Assembly (NCBI GenBank): GCA_937879965.1
Contig: CALFMP010000049.1
Location: forward strand, 372,001-436,000
DNA from: QKMZ01 sp012965515
GTDB lineage: Bacteria; Cyanobacteriota; Vampirovibrionia; Obscuribacterales; Obscuribacteraceae
Direction of reading: 5' to 3'
DNA: 64,000 nucleotides
Positions within the stretch are counted from its first letter, which is position 1, and every line of letters starts with the position of its first letter. The translations under genes were made by a program, and so were the position numbers. The notes beneath the pieces are model-generated. The model was not told where the DNA came from, ran no database searches, and saw only the letters and a program-made list of their open reading frames with translations. Below, piece by piece: positions 8,836 to 17,227 of the stretch.

Positions 8836-9516
8836 ATGACCAACACTGCTATCGCCACCATCGCTGCCACCGCTGGCGCCACCATCCTCTGCTTCCCGGT
8901 GCGTGCCAACGAGGGCGGCTGGGACAAGCTCTTCGCGTTGGGCGCCAAGCTCACCGCCGAAGGCGAAAAGGCCCACGCGATTCGCGCCTTCCAGTTCGCC
9001 GAGTGCGAAGTGCCGGCCGGCTGGGACATCCGCGACTCGGGCGTGAGCCCCTGGCAGAAGCGCCTCTTCGATGCCGACGGCAAGATGATCGCCAAGATCT
9101 TCTACAAGCCCGCCGGCGGCTGCGGCTCCATCCACGTCTTCCTCACGGATGACGACCCGATGGCCGCTCCCGACGTCGTCCCGGCCTTCACCGCCGAGCG
9201 CAGCGCCCCGGCTACGGTCGTATGCGACGGCTTGCGCACCTTCGCTCTGGCGCGCCGCATCAACGAAGGCGGTCGCGAGCGACTCGTCGAGCTGGGCGTC
9301 CAGTTCGTCGGGCAGTCCGAGGGACAGAAGAATTACCAGTACAACGACGTCATCCTGCCCGCCGGCTGGGAGTTCCGTCACACGGACAACGTGTTCGTGA
9401 CGAAGCTCTTCGACGCCGCCGGCAACCACGTCGCGCAGCTCTTCTTCCGTCCGACCGGCGGCACGCCCTCCGTGCACGTCATCATGGACGCCGACGACGC
9501 CCGTCGTCACGCCTGA
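8836..9516 (+). CDS. Hypothetical protein made of two ~95-residue repeats, 226 aa
   Basis: ATG 8836 has AAGGG 7 bases upstream. Two tandem units make up the protein: each starts with NEGG (NEGGWDKLFALG, NEGGRERLVELG), has PAGW near its centre and ends with LFDA(D/A)G then a beta segment (IAKIFYKPAGG, VAQLFFRPTGG) and a final VHV strand. The copies are clearly diverged, so the duplication is old. Residues 1-20 are mildly hydrophobic but do not form a clean signal peptide. Function unknown; the shared tryptophan and glycine positions suggest a small alpha/beta fold used twice. Confidence 0.72.
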   Translation: MTNTAIATIAATAGATILCFPVRANEGGWDKLFALGAKLTAEGEKAHAIRAFQFAECEVPAGWDIRDSGVSPWQKRLFDADGKMIAKIFYKPAGGCGSIHVFLTDDDPMAAPDVVPAFTAERSAPATVVCDGLRTFALARRINEGGRERLVELGVQFVGQSEGQKNYQYNDVILPAGWEFRHTDNVFVTKLFDAAGNHVAQLFFRPTGGTPSVHVIMDADDARRHA

Positions 9517-9549
9517 GCTGAAGCGGGTTTTCTCTCCCGCTCACGAATA

Positions 9550-9575
9550 GGGGTCACGGGTTCGCCCGTTTCCCC
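9550..9575 (+). terminator. Hairpin with UUCG loop
   Basis: ACGGG, loop TTCG, CCCGT, with outer GGGG/CCCC pairing across a TC/TT mismatch. First of three related hairpins with UNCG tetraloops between 9.55 and 10.63 kb. It lies between two hypothetical genes. Confidence 0.55.
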
Positions 9576-9632
9576 GCTTGCATATCCCTCAAGAAACCAA
9601 CCTGTTCAACAAAGTCCTAGGAGACTGCAAGT

Positions 9633-10445
9633 ATGTACAACACTACTTCTCAGTTCATCACCAATGTTCGCGCTTTGAAGGGGCTGCTGCTGATCAGCAT
9701 GATCACCGACAAGTCCATCCACATCGAGACCGGCAGCGCAGGCTCCGTTCCGTGTGTGCTGGACAAGCCGAACAAGATCATCCTGAATCGCAATTTCGCG
9801 CACCAGATGGTCCCGGCTGACGACAACTCGGCGTCGGAGCCGCGTTATCTCGACCGCGAACTGCTCGGCAAGAAGATCGGCATCGTCACCAACTACGACG
9901 ACCTGCCGGCGCAGCCCGTGAGCCCGTTCGGACAATCGGTGCTGCTCGACATTCGCTCGGACAGCGTGCCGCCGCTTCCTTACGGCTTCCGCGAACGCGC
10001 CTGCATCTCGCTGTCGACCAGCCTGCCGCCGGACTCGGTGGTCGAGCTGCTCAACTTCGTGGCCGAAAGCCCGGAGTTCAGCGACGAAGCCATCTTCAAG
10101 CTGAAGGCCTACGCCGGCACCGCCGCGCGCCTGGGCAATCGCTTCCGTCAGGAAATCGGCGACCTGGTGCACTCCACCAAGGAAGGCACCGAGCCGCACG
10201 GCAAGCGCGTCAAGGCGGGCTTCTCGACGTCGTTCGGCAACGGCGCCTCGGACCGCTGCTATCACGACCTCTTCCACGTCAGCTGCGCGGCTGCTGCTGT
10301 TCGTGGTGAAACCGAGTTCGGCAAGGAGGACATCGTTCGCCTCGTCGAATCGGTGATCGCCCACCGCATCAACTGGGACGGCGCCCCGACGAAAGGCTAT
10401 CGTCAGGCGCTTCCAAAGATTGCCGACTGGGCGCTGAACGACTGA
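9633..10445 (+). CDS. Hypothetical protein, 270 aa
   Basis: ATG 9633 follows a purine-rich site (CTAGGAGACTGCAAGT) in which AGGAG has ideal spacing. The sequence is soluble. The middle (residues ~120-160) has a VVELLNFVAESPEF helix, and the C-terminus (KEDIVRLVESVIAHRINWDG) resembles the helical lid of some AAA+ or MoxR-type proteins, but no Walker A or B motif is present, so I do not assign it. A degraded second copy of its 3' end lies just downstream (10501-10587), which shows the gene was once tandemly duplicated. UNCG hairpins follow both copies. Confidence 0.72.
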   Translation: MYNTTSQFITNVRALKGLLLISMITDKSIHIETGSAGSVPCVLDKPNKIILNRNFAHQMVPADDNSASEPRYLDRELLGKKIGIVTNYDDLPAQPVSPFGQSVLLDIRSDSVPPLPYGFRERACISLSTSLPPDSVVELLNFVAESPEFSDEAIFKLKAYAGTAARLGNRFRQEIGDLVHSTKEGTEPHGKRVKAGFSTSFGNGASDRCYHDLFHVSCAAAAVRGETEFGKEDIVRLVESVIAHRINWDGAPTKGYRQALPKIADWALND

Positions 10446-10470
10446 CTCAGTCGTTCTGATTGACGCGAAA

Positions 10471-10494
10471 GGGAAACGGGTTCGCCCGTTTCCC
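10471..10494 (+). terminator. Hairpin with UUCG loop
   Basis: A perfect 10-bp stem GGGAAACGGG/CCCGTTTCCC around loop TTCG, 25 bases after the stop at 10445. No long T tract follows, so it may protect the mRNA 3' end rather than terminate. Confidence 0.6.
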
Positions 10495-10500
10495 AGTTCG

Positions 10501-10587
10501 ATTGGACTGCGCGTCAGCGCTGCGAAGCCTGGCTACGGAACCAGCACCGCTCTGACGCAGATTGCCGAGTGGGCAGTCAGCATCTGA
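10501..10587 (+). pseudogene. Remnant 3' end of a paralogue of the 9633-10445 gene
   Basis: In frame, this piece reads IGLRVSAAKPGYGTSTALTQ then IAEWAVSI and a stop. The end of the upstream protein reads INWDGAPTKGYRQALPK then IADWALND and a stop. The shared GY...L.(Q/K)IA(E/D)WA pattern, the equal position of the stop and the UNCG hairpin after each copy show a former tandem duplicate of which only the tail survives. It has no start codon or ribosome site. Confidence 0.65.
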
Positions 10588-10605
10588 GCCAACTTCCCGC
10601 GAGTG

Positions 10606-10631
10606 GAAGAAACGGGTACGCCCGTTTCTTC
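10606..10631 (+). terminator. Hairpin with UACG loop
   Basis: A perfect 11-bp stem GAAGAAACGGG/CCCGTTTCTTC around loop TACG. Compared with the hairpin at 10471 the lower stem changes on both sides with pairing kept, and the loop stays UNCG, so structure rather than sequence has been retained. Confidence 0.6.
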
Positions 10632-10672
10632 GATTGAGAGGCTCTCCTCAAGCCTTTCTTTTTGATCCGCTG

Positions 10673-10691
10673 CTATGAAATGACATAGTAG
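10673..10691 (+). promoter_or_regulatory. Promoter-like motif CTATGA-N7-TAGTAG
   Basis: One of the recurrent CTA/TGA-N7-TAGTAR sites, preceded by a T run (CTTTCTTTTTG) 10-20 bases upstream. It lies 80 bases before the TPR gene at 10771 and is its likely promoter. Confidence 0.5.
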
Positions 10692-10770
10692 AAGCCTTTA
10701 CTTTTATCCGCTGAGGTGTGCATCAAGCTTTTCCGTGGCACTAAATTAAAGCGCCCCACCTACCAAAGTT

Positions 10771-11784
10771 ATGGTCCTTCAACCGTTTCTCGCATTAATG
10801 AAAACACTTTCCGCCGTTGCTGCGGTCACGGCTTTTAGCGTTTCTCTTACCGCACATGCAAACCAGCCGCACGACAACACGCACCTGTGGCCGCATATTC
10901 CGAAGACTCCAGGAATCATGGCTCCGGAGGTGTGCATTGCAGAGTTTAAGAAACTCGAGAGTGCCGGTAAAACCGAGGAGTGTCTCAAGCTACTAAATCT
11001 ATGCTTGCGCGATAGACCGGATGTGGTCGCACTCTATTACTATCGCGCCAAAGTCTACATGCAGCTGAAGAACTATCAAAAGGCGATTCTGGATTGTTCT
11101 AGGCAAATCAAACTCGAGCCTACTCTTGCTAAACCCTACGAAATGCGCGGGAAATGTTATCTCGCACTAAAAGACCGCAAGCATGCCTTTCGAGACTATA
11201 TGCGCGTGGTGGAGATAGAACCGGGTAACAAGTTGGCTCACTGGGAGCTGGCAAACATCTACAGGCAAGAAGGTGATATTCGCAATTACAAGCGCGAGCT
11301 GCGCATGTCCAAGAGCAACAAGCTAAGGGATGTCGCCGCTAAAGGTACAGTGTCTCCTGCTGTGCTGACACGGCACGACCACCCTGTTTCAGGGCTATTG
11401 CAAAACGCCGGCGAGCATCTAGCACACAGGAAACCTGGCTTGGCTCTTGAAGAAATCAAAAAGGTAATGAAGTTTTCCGATCAAGATTTTGCTGTGGAAC
11501 ACTTCGACCGAGGTGAAGCGTACGATTTGCAAGCTCAGGCTTTTCAGCAGATGGACCTGCATGACGAGGCGATTGGAGCTCTCGATCAACTCTTGCGAAT
11601 TCAACCCAACAACAATCGCGCCTATTACCTGAAGGCCCAGTCTTACTTCGCTCAAGGCAAATACGAAGAGTGTTTGGCTAATTGTGAGAAAGCCAGCCGG
11701 GGCGACAAGATCTTGAGTAACACAGTAGCGGAACTGCGCTCACAGGCACAGGACCGTTTGAAACGTCGTCTTGAGCGCAGATAA
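10771..11784 (+). CDS. Exported TPR-repeat protein, 337 aa
   Basis: The N-terminus is a signal peptide: a hydrophobic core (SAVAAVTAFSVSLTAHA) ending in an Ala-x-Ala site. Start 10771 is kept; ATG 10798 gives a shorter but complete signal peptide and is about equally likely, since neither has a good ribosome site. Tetratricopeptide helices are clear at about residues 70-180 (ALYYYRAKVYMQLKNYQKAI, PYEMRGKCYLALKDRKHAF) and again at 240-320 (AYYLKAQSYFAQGKYEECL). TPR domains bind other proteins, so it is probably a periplasmic scaffold or assembly factor. Less GC-rich than the genes before it. Confidence 0.85.
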   Translation: MVLQPFLALMKTLSAVAAVTAFSVSLTAHANQPHDNTHLWPHIPKTPGIMAPEVCIAEFKKLESAGKTEECLKLLNLCLRDRPDVVALYYYRAKVYMQLKNYQKAILDCSRQIKLEPTLAKPYEMRGKCYLALKDRKHAFRDYMRVVEIEPGNKLAHWELANIYRQEGDIRNYKRELRMSKSNKLRDVAAKGTVSPAVLTRHDHPVSGLLQNAGEHLAHRKPGLALEEIKKVMKFSDQDFAVEHFDRGEAYDLQAQAFQQMDLHDEAIGALDQLLRIQPNNNRAYYLKAQSYFAQGKYEECLANCEKASRGDKILSNTVAELRSQAQDRLKRRLERR

Positions 11785-12213
11785 AACCTCGAAAAAGGGC
11801 TGCTAGGTATGCGCAAGAAGTTCACAAATTCGGCAAGAAAAGTGACAGAAAAGTGGCAAGAATAGTGGGTTTTGCGCTTCTTTAGAGGAAACGCTAGTTG
11901 CGCTATCTATTGTCTGCGCGCACGTCTAGATCGTGTGCCCGAAACGCTGATTTGCACATTACGGATTCTTGACATCGTAAAGCGATGTGACTAAGAATCC
12001 GAATAACCCCTCCGCTCTATCTTTTGAGACCGTAAACACAGAAGACACAGCCCGCTTCGACGGAATTCAATCTTGTAACAGCAACCTTCGGTTGTTGGGA
12101 TTGGAATTCGGCGTGCTTTGAGTGGTTGGGGCGGTTGTGCTTTGCGCAACTCAAACGGGACGCACTTGTTGCGCTCCAGAAACGCATGAAGCGTTTCAAA
12201 AGGAAGAAATCCT
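11785..12213 (+). promoter_or_regulatory. Structured leader region of the 12214 gene
   Basis: No gene. Two strong folds occur. At 11962-12001, CGGATTCTT pairs with AAGAATCCG and ACATCG with CGATGT in one long hairpin. At 12063-12109, GAATTCAATC pairs with GATTGGAATTC (one bulge) around an inner CAACC/GGTTG hairpin. Both lie upstream of the exported protein gene and could be an mRNA leader that controls it, or the first could be a terminator of the TPR gene. Confidence 0.5.
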
Positions 12214-12810
12214 ATGAAGACCATCACCCTGTTGGCCTGCGCTGCTGTTCTCGGCTTCGGCTTTTCCAGCTCCGCCTCCGCTCAGGACGTGCGCGTCGGC
12301 GTCGGCGTCAGTGTCGGCTCCGGCCGCGACGGTTTTTCCGTGCGGATCGGTGTCGGTGACCGCGATCGCCATGGCCGCTACGACCGTTGGGATCGCCACG
12401 ACCGCCGTGACCGCCATGACCGTTGGGATCGTCGCCCGCCCGTCGTCATCTTGCCGGCGCCGCGTTGCGAGCCCCCGATTGTCGTGGTTCCCGCTCCTTG
12501 CCCCCCGCCGGTCGTCGTCGTTCCTCCCCCCTGTGAGGCGCCCGTCGTGCATGCTCCGATCCAGGTGACCATCACCGAGATCGTCGGCTACCGCGACGAG
12601 AGCTACATCAGCGGCTACACGAAGGGCTGGGAGAGCCGTTGGGATCGCCATTGCCGGCGTTACGTCATGATGCAGGTGGACGTGCCGGTGTACAGCATCC
12701 GGAAGGTGCCCGTCACCGTCACTCGCATCGTCACGGCTAACTGGTGCACTCAGCGGCTGTGCTACGGCTACACCGACAACACGGGCTGCTTCCAGCGCGT
12801 CGAGCGCTAA
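12214..12810 (+). CDS. Exported low-complexity protein, 198 aa
   Basis: Strong ribosome site (AAAAGGAAGAAATCCT before ATG 12214) and a textbook signal peptide ending SASAQ near residue 25. The mature protein begins with a Val/Gly-rich stretch, then a charged zone of repeated RWDRHDR-like units (~50-75), then a proline-valine zone with PPVVVVP-like repeats and paired cysteines (~78-112), then a more ordered C-terminal domain with four cysteines that could form disulfides. The layout suggests a cell-envelope protein with a linker or stalk. No known family. A strong terminator follows. Confidence 0.78.
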   Translation: MKTITLLACAAVLGFGFSSSASAQDVRVGVGVSVGSGRDGFSVRIGVGDRDRHGRYDRWDRHDRRDRHDRWDRRPPVVILPAPRCEPPIVVVPAPCPPPVVVVPPPCEAPVVHAPIQVTITEIVGYRDESYISGYTKGWESRWDRHCRRYVMMQVDVPVYSIRKVPVTVTRIVTANWCTQRLCYGYTDNTGCFQRVER

Positions 12811-12887
12811 GCAAGAGAGCTGCGCCTCACGCAAGTGAGTGCAGTTCTGTCGCAGTCCGGTAATGCCTGATGCACTCAACAGGCCAC

Positions 12888-12924
12888 GGGGCGTAGGGGT
12901 GAAAACCTCTACGCTCCACTTTTT
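12888..12924 (+). terminator. Intrinsic terminator with GAAA loop
   Basis: A 13-bp stem (12888-12900 with 12905-12917, two G-U pairs), GNRA-type loop GAAA, then ACTTTTT. It ends the transcript of the exported protein and sits directly before the promoter of the first small-RNA copy. Confidence 0.85.
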
Positions 12925-12932
12925 GGGATGTT

Positions 12933-12952
12933 TATACTAGCGGTTGTAGTAT
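12933..12952 (+). promoter_or_regulatory. Promoter-like dyad ATACTA-N7-TAGTAT
   Basis: The most symmetric of the recurrent motifs: ATACTA and TAGTAT are perfect inverted arms around seven bases, and TATACT fits a -10 box. It stands about 40 bases before the conserved core of the first copy of the repeated RNA-like element. Confidence 0.55.
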
Positions 12953-13097
12953 GCGGGAACTCTCCAGGTATAACCTCAGTAAACCCTGATGCTTTGTGTT
13001 CCTCGGGTACCCACCTGGGCTTTACTGCAGGGTCGAAGCCACGCGTAGACATTTGCATTGTGTGGTCGACACATGGTGTCGACCCGGATCAGTGAAC
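12947..13097 (+). ncRNA. Repeated structured RNA candidate, copy 1
   Basis: Conserved core 12974-13027, starting CCTCAGTAAACCC, containing GATGCTTTG and ending GGGCTTTACTG. The two ends pair (CAGTAAA-CCC with GGG-C-TTTACTG), and the middle holds a short hairpin around GGGTACCCACC. The same core occurs at 19095 and 41579, each behind a TATACTA-type promoter. This copy has an extra perfect hairpin (GGTCGACAC, loop ATG, GTGTCGACC at 13064-13084) inserted before the conserved AGTGAAC at 13091. Its 3' end is unclear. Small ORFs inside the core are not conserved in frame, so a non-coding RNA is the better reading. Confidence 0.55.
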
Positions 13098-13561
13098 CTG
13101 TATCTCTGAAGAAAAGATTCTGCCGGCGCCATGCATCACTCCTGCAGGCTTCTGGATTGAACCCAGTGGCGTGTAGAGGAAGTGGCTCTTAATGCCGCTT
13201 CTGGGGCAAAACGATCGGACACTCCCGGTTGAAAAAAACGGCGGCTGATAAAGTGCGCGGAACGCGTTTTTGTGGTATCGAATGCGGTGCTCGCTCGACT
13301 GCCTTTGCGCTCTACTCATTATGCGAGAAGCTAGACACTGTCTCGTTTTTCAAGTCCTTTTCGTTTTACAGGCGAGTAAAGATGTCCAGATTTTGTTGTG
13401 ATTCGAACAACAGTTGATCTCAACCTCCTTACCATCCCCCTGGCGGTGGAAATAACAGATTTCTTGAAAAAGTCTCGTTCTAAGGTGAGATCTCTCTTCT
13501 GTATGGGGAATGAATATTTCGGAGTCTCGGATAGTCATATTTCGTCGTGGGGCGCTGACCT
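13098..13561. other. Gene-free stretch before the TPR gene
   Basis: No believable coding region. An inverted repeat TGTTGT/AACAACA near 13395-13412 is the only fold noticed. The region probably holds the promoter of the TPR gene at 13562. Confidence 0.4.
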
Positions 13562-15262
13562 ATGGATCAGGAATGGCGGAAACTTTTTGATGCCGGAAGC
13601 GATGCTCTAAGAGAGGGCAATTTTCAGCAGGCAGAGCAGTTTTTTTTTGGGGCTCTGGCTGAGGCGGAGCGATTCGGTGAAAGAGACTCGCGCCTGGCCA
13701 GCACGCTTGAACAGCTGGTTGAAGCAAACTGGTATGGCGGACAATTCGGTCAAGTTGAAGCTCATGCCCGGCGTTTATTGCTTTTGTACCAGAACACAGT
13801 AGGACCGGATCACTTCAAGACCGCCTGCATTAGCTACAGACTGGCAACTCTTTACCATTACGAACAGAAACTGGGTTTGGCGGAACCGCTCTACAAGCAG
13901 GTTACAACCGTGATGATGAAGTGGCTCGGCTCCAATCACCCGGAGTTGGCACGCATCATGGATGATTATGCCGACTTGCTCCATGCTACTCACCGCGCTG
14001 ATCAGGCTGAGTACATAAAGCGATGTGCGGAGTCGATCAAAACAGGTCGCTGGGGACAGCCAGGTCAAGCCAGCGCCCAGGGTGGTAAAGCCGATGCACC
14101 TTCAGTGGCTGCTGCTTCAACCTCACAGGCAGCAACGCCTCCGCCCTCTCCGGCTACGATTTCGCAAAACCAACCTGCACTTGCTGTGAATGAAACGAAG
14201 GCTCCGCCTCGTCCGCCGAGTTTGAGTCCGCAGAGCATTCCACCTTCGGTTGCTCTATCCGCGCAGCAGAAGGCTCCCATTGTTTTCAACCAGAATCAAC
14301 CATCTCAGCCGCCGGCGCCTCCTAAAGGAGTAGCTGCTCCTGTCGTTGCTGCCGCTCCGCAGCCTGCGTCGATTCTGGGTGGTCGTCCGAGCGGCGTGAT
14401 AGTACCTCCTCCTCCTCAGCCCCATGTACCGGTCTCCGGTACTACGCCCATCGTGATGCCGAGCGGCACACCACAGCCCGGTCAGTTGGACAAGAAAGAA
14501 TTTGCGACCAATAATCAATTCGTTCCGCAAGTCAAAGTACCGCCGCCCGCCAACATGCAAAACGTCAATGCGCGCATCACGCAGACGATGAAGAATCTCG
14601 ATGAAGTGTGGAATAAAACCCGCATGGAAGCAGAGGCTCAAACTGCCAAGGGCGACCTCGAGAGCGCTGAACGTTCTTGGTACGGCGCAGTAAAAGTGGC
14701 CGAGAAGGTTACAGGCAATGCTCAGCGATTGGCATACAGTCTTGATAGTTTGGGTGAAGTGTTGTGCCGTCAGGAGAAGTTTTACCTGGCAGAGCCGCAT
14801 TTCAGGCGTGCTTTCAAATTGAAGAAAGAGGCGCTCGGTGCAGCCAATCCGTTGGTGGCATCGGCAGCAAATACCCTGGCTAAGCTGCATTATATGCAGG
14901 GTCATTACAGAGAAGCCGAAGAGTTTGCGGAAGAGTCAGCAAAGATCTACGAAAGTGCGCATGGTAAGGATCACCCTGATGTGGCAACCAGTCTGCATAA
15001 CCTGGCTACCCTGTATCACATTCAATGCAAATATCGTGAAGCGGAACACTGCTATCAGCGCGGTCTTTCTGTGAGAAAGAAAACGCTGGGCGAAGATCAT
15101 CCGGACACGATTCGCATCAAGAAAAACTACGCCGACTTGCTTACGACAAACAACCGGCACGACGAAGCTCAGAAGCTCAACGACAAGGCGACTGGTTTGA
15201 TTACCGGCAGCTGGTCTGTTATTGAGATCGCGCCAGATGATCAACTAACGGCGAAAGACTAG
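13562..15262 (+). CDS. Two-part TPR protein with proline-rich linker, 566 aa
   Basis: Two blocks of kinesin-light-chain-like tetratricopeptide repeats (about residues 1-155 and 345-540), recognisable by LASTLEQLVEANWYGGQF, HPELARIMDDYADLLHATHR and the classic HPDVATSLHNLATLYHIQ and HPDTIRIKKNYADLL. They are joined by a ~180-residue linker rich in Pro, Ala, Gln and Ser. No signal peptide, so the protein is probably cytoplasmic. Such repeats bind peptides or partner proteins; no enzymatic domain is attached. ATG 13562 is preceded only by a weak GGGG, so the start is less sure than the frame. Confidence 0.85.
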   Translation: MDQEWRKLFDAGSDALREGNFQQAEQFFFGALAEAERFGERDSRLASTLEQLVEANWYGGQFGQVEAHARRLLLLYQNTVGPDHFKTACISYRLATLYHYEQKLGLAEPLYKQVTTVMMKWLGSNHPELARIMDDYADLLHATHRADQAEYIKRCAESIKTGRWGQPGQASAQGGKADAPSVAAASTSQAATPPPSPATISQNQPALAVNETKAPPRPPSLSPQSIPPSVALSAQQKAPIVFNQNQPSQPPAPPKGVAAPVVAAAPQPASILGGRPSGVIVPPPPQPHVPVSGTTPIVMPSGTPQPGQLDKKEFATNNQFVPQVKVPPPANMQNVNARITQTMKNLDEVWNKTRMEAEAQTAKGDLESAERSWYGAVKVAEKVTGNAQRLAYSLDSLGEVLCRQEKFYLAEPHFRRAFKLKKEALGAANPLVASAANTLAKLHYMQGHYREAEEFAEESAKIYESAHGKDHPDVATSLHNLATLYHIQCKYREAEHCYQRGLSVRKKTLGEDHPDTIRIKKNYADLLTTNNRHDEAQKLNDKATGLITGSWSVIEIAPDDQLTAKD

Positions 15263-15676
15263 AGAAATTAGCAGCCTAACTGCGCTTCACTTTTGAGCGC
15301 TGCGTGTGCTAGCACTAGCGTCGCTACCATGTGGCGGCATGATTAACGTGTTTTCTCCATTTATTGCGCTTTAACCTGGACTGTGGTGGTTTTGGAAACA
15401 CCCACAGCCGTTGGATATTGGCAGGGTACGCCTTTGTTTCGCTGCCGAAACATAGAACGTTCTTATATAGTCCTTGCTCAAGAGCTTTTACTAGGTTTTT
15501 GTTCTGTATCTGTATTTTCCACCCATCAACAAAGAAGAACGTTTAAAAAGCGTCTACCTTCTTCAATTCGAATAATCGACTAACTGACTTTGCGACATGC
15601 CGTCGCGCGCACGCCTCCGTTTTCCGGCGTGTTTTCCTGCCGGCGTCAGCTGGCGATTCAAACCAAGGTGCATACA
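15263..15676. other. Gene-free stretch
   Basis: A hairpin, CTGTGG/CCACAG at 15381-15407, lies about 120 bases after the TPR stop. The 29 codons upstream of ATG 15677 stay open in frame but look non-coding. Nothing else is recognised. Confidence 0.4.
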
Positions 15677-16414
15677 ATGTCAAAACGCAAACTTGCTTGG
15701 GGCGCGGTCGTCATCGCTCTCCTCATCGGCATTGCGGGCGTGGCCTGGAACATCTTCGGTCTGCACGAAGTGAAGATGACTCAGGCAGAGGTGCAGCAGA
15801 AAATCGACGTGAAGATGCCGTTTGCGACCAAGAACGGTGTCGTCATTCACTCCGTGGCCATGGACCTGACCGGTGACAAAATCGGGCTCGTGATCGTGGC
15901 TACGGCAACGAAGCTCAAGACCGAGTTCACCGTCAAGGCGCAGACCAAGGGCACTTTGACGTACAACAACCTGGACGGCACTTTCCACTTCAAGCCTGAT
16001 GAGCTCAAGCTCGTCGACGTGAAGACCAACGGCGAGAGTGTTTCCAACAAGCTCGATGCCATTGTCGAGAAATGGGTTTCCAGCCCGAAGGTGCTCGCCA
16101 ACAAGGACGAACTCGTCAAGGCCGGCGCCGACTTGGTCAACAGCATGGTGCAGAAGTCTGCCGAATTCACGCTGGAGCGCATGCCCGTCTACAAGCTGCC
16201 CGATACGTTCAAGGGGCAGATGGCGCGCATGTTCCTCAGCTCGGTGGAGGTGAAGGATCAAACCATCATCGCCCACCTGTCCTTCTGGCAGTTCACCAAA
16301 ATGATGATCTTCTACGGGGTCGTCATCGTGCTCGCGGTCGGGCTCGCAATTGCCATGCTCGCATGCCCCGAGTTGTTCGTCGCTGTTGCCGTCATCGGCA
16401 GCATCGGCAACTAA
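15677..16414 (+). CDS. Membrane-anchored protein resembling DUF1439/YceB, 245 aa
   Basis: ATG 15677 with AAGGTG upstream. Residues ~5-24 form an N-terminal membrane anchor or uncleaved signal (WGAVVIALLIGIAGVAWNIF), and a second hydrophobic segment lies near the C-terminus (~208-235). Between them, TQAEVQQKIDVKMPF followed by alternating beta strands (GLVIVATATKLKTEFTVKAQ, GTLTYNNLDGTFHFKPDEL) matches the pattern of the DUF1439/YceB lipid-binding-like fold, which is periplasmic in enterobacteria. The second membrane segment is unusual for that family. The family match is from sequence pattern only. Confidence 0.7.
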   Translation: MSKRKLAWGAVVIALLIGIAGVAWNIFGLHEVKMTQAEVQQKIDVKMPFATKNGVVIHSVAMDLTGDKIGLVIVATATKLKTEFTVKAQTKGTLTYNNLDGTFHFKPDELKLVDVKTNGESVSNKLDAIVEKWVSSPKVLANKDELVKAGADLVNSMVQKSAEFTLERMPVYKLPDTFKGQMARMFLSSVEVKDQTIIAHLSFWQFTKMMIFYGVVIVLAVGLAIAMLACPELFVAVAVIGSIGN

Positions 16415-16595
16415 CAGCCTCTCGGTAATTCGCAAGCGAATTTCTCAAGGTGCTGACACGATTAAATGTCTCGGGAATACCTGAGCGCCGGCGAAAAGAA
16501 TGGCTGCGCTCACGGTTGTGCGATTGGCGCACGACCCAACAAAAAACGCGTTGACGGTGCACTCGTGGTGCATCGCCATGCAAATGGAGGAAACA

Positions 16596-17132
16596 ATGCG
16601 TGAATATCTTCTGGCAATCTGGACGGCGCTCTGCGCTCTGGCTGCTGCAATCTGCGGCAGAAAGAGCAAGGTGACGGCCCAAAACGTGAGCGCAAGCGCG
16701 AATGCAAACGCAAACGCAAACGGAGGAGCAAACGAGTCGGCTGGTGGCTTGACTCGCGAAGTGCTCTACGAGGCTTCCAAACAGCTTCAATCGAAGCACG
16801 AGTTCGACTGCGTGAAGGCTTACTTTCGCCTGATCGGTGTGATCATGCGCCACAAGCGCTGGATGAAACCGGGCAAGGCGATTGATGAAAAGCTCCGGCA
16901 CGCGCTCGAATTGTTCGTGACGGTGGAGATGGAATACGCAAGATGCGGCTTTCGCCCCGTGTTGCCGCTCAACCGTCTCTTCGAGATGACCGAGGATCCC
17001 GCTGAAGTGATTGCGCTCGGCTATGCCGTGCGCCGTCTCGAAGGCGAAGAGCCGGTTTACTTTGCGCGTGCTGTTCGCCGCCGCATCGAAAAACTGGCTG
17101 CGTCGAAGAAGATCATCGCCTCCGGCGTCTGA
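16596..17132 (+). CDS. Membrane-anchored hypothetical protein, 178 aa
   Basis: ATG 16596 has GGAGGAAACA immediately upstream; the longer frame from 16500 is rejected. A short hydrophobic N-terminal segment (LLAIWTALCALAAAICG) is followed by a low-complexity linker of alternating Ser/Asn/Ala, written by a GCAAAC hexamer repeat near 16700-16730, then a mostly helical soluble domain (about residues 55-178). No family recognised. The linker length could vary easily by replication slippage. Confidence 0.7.
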   Translation: MREYLLAIWTALCALAAAICGRKSKVTAQNVSASANANANANGGANESAGGLTREVLYEASKQLQSKHEFDCVKAYFRLIGVIMRHKRWMKPGKAIDEKLRHALELFVTVEMEYARCGFRPVLPLNRLFEMTEDPAEVIALGYAVRRLEGEEPVYFARAVRRRIEKLAASKKIIASGV

Positions 17133-17227
17133 TCTTTCATCGCTGTCAAACCAAAGAGGACCGCTTGTGTGACAGCCGCAAGCGGTCGTAACTCTGTCGA
17201 ATGCTGTCCTAACGATTCGGAGAAAAT

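Noticed and set aside
10446..10770. Integron-like cassette array for the hairpin-separated genes
   Set aside because: Hairpins are simple UNCG stems without attC core sites, genes are not uniformly oriented over the window, and no integrase is present.
12983..13043. Short ORF starting MLC inside the repeated RNA core
   Set aside because: Copy 3 has a two-base deletion after the third codon and copies end at different places, and none has a ribosome site, so the peptide is not conserved although the stems are.
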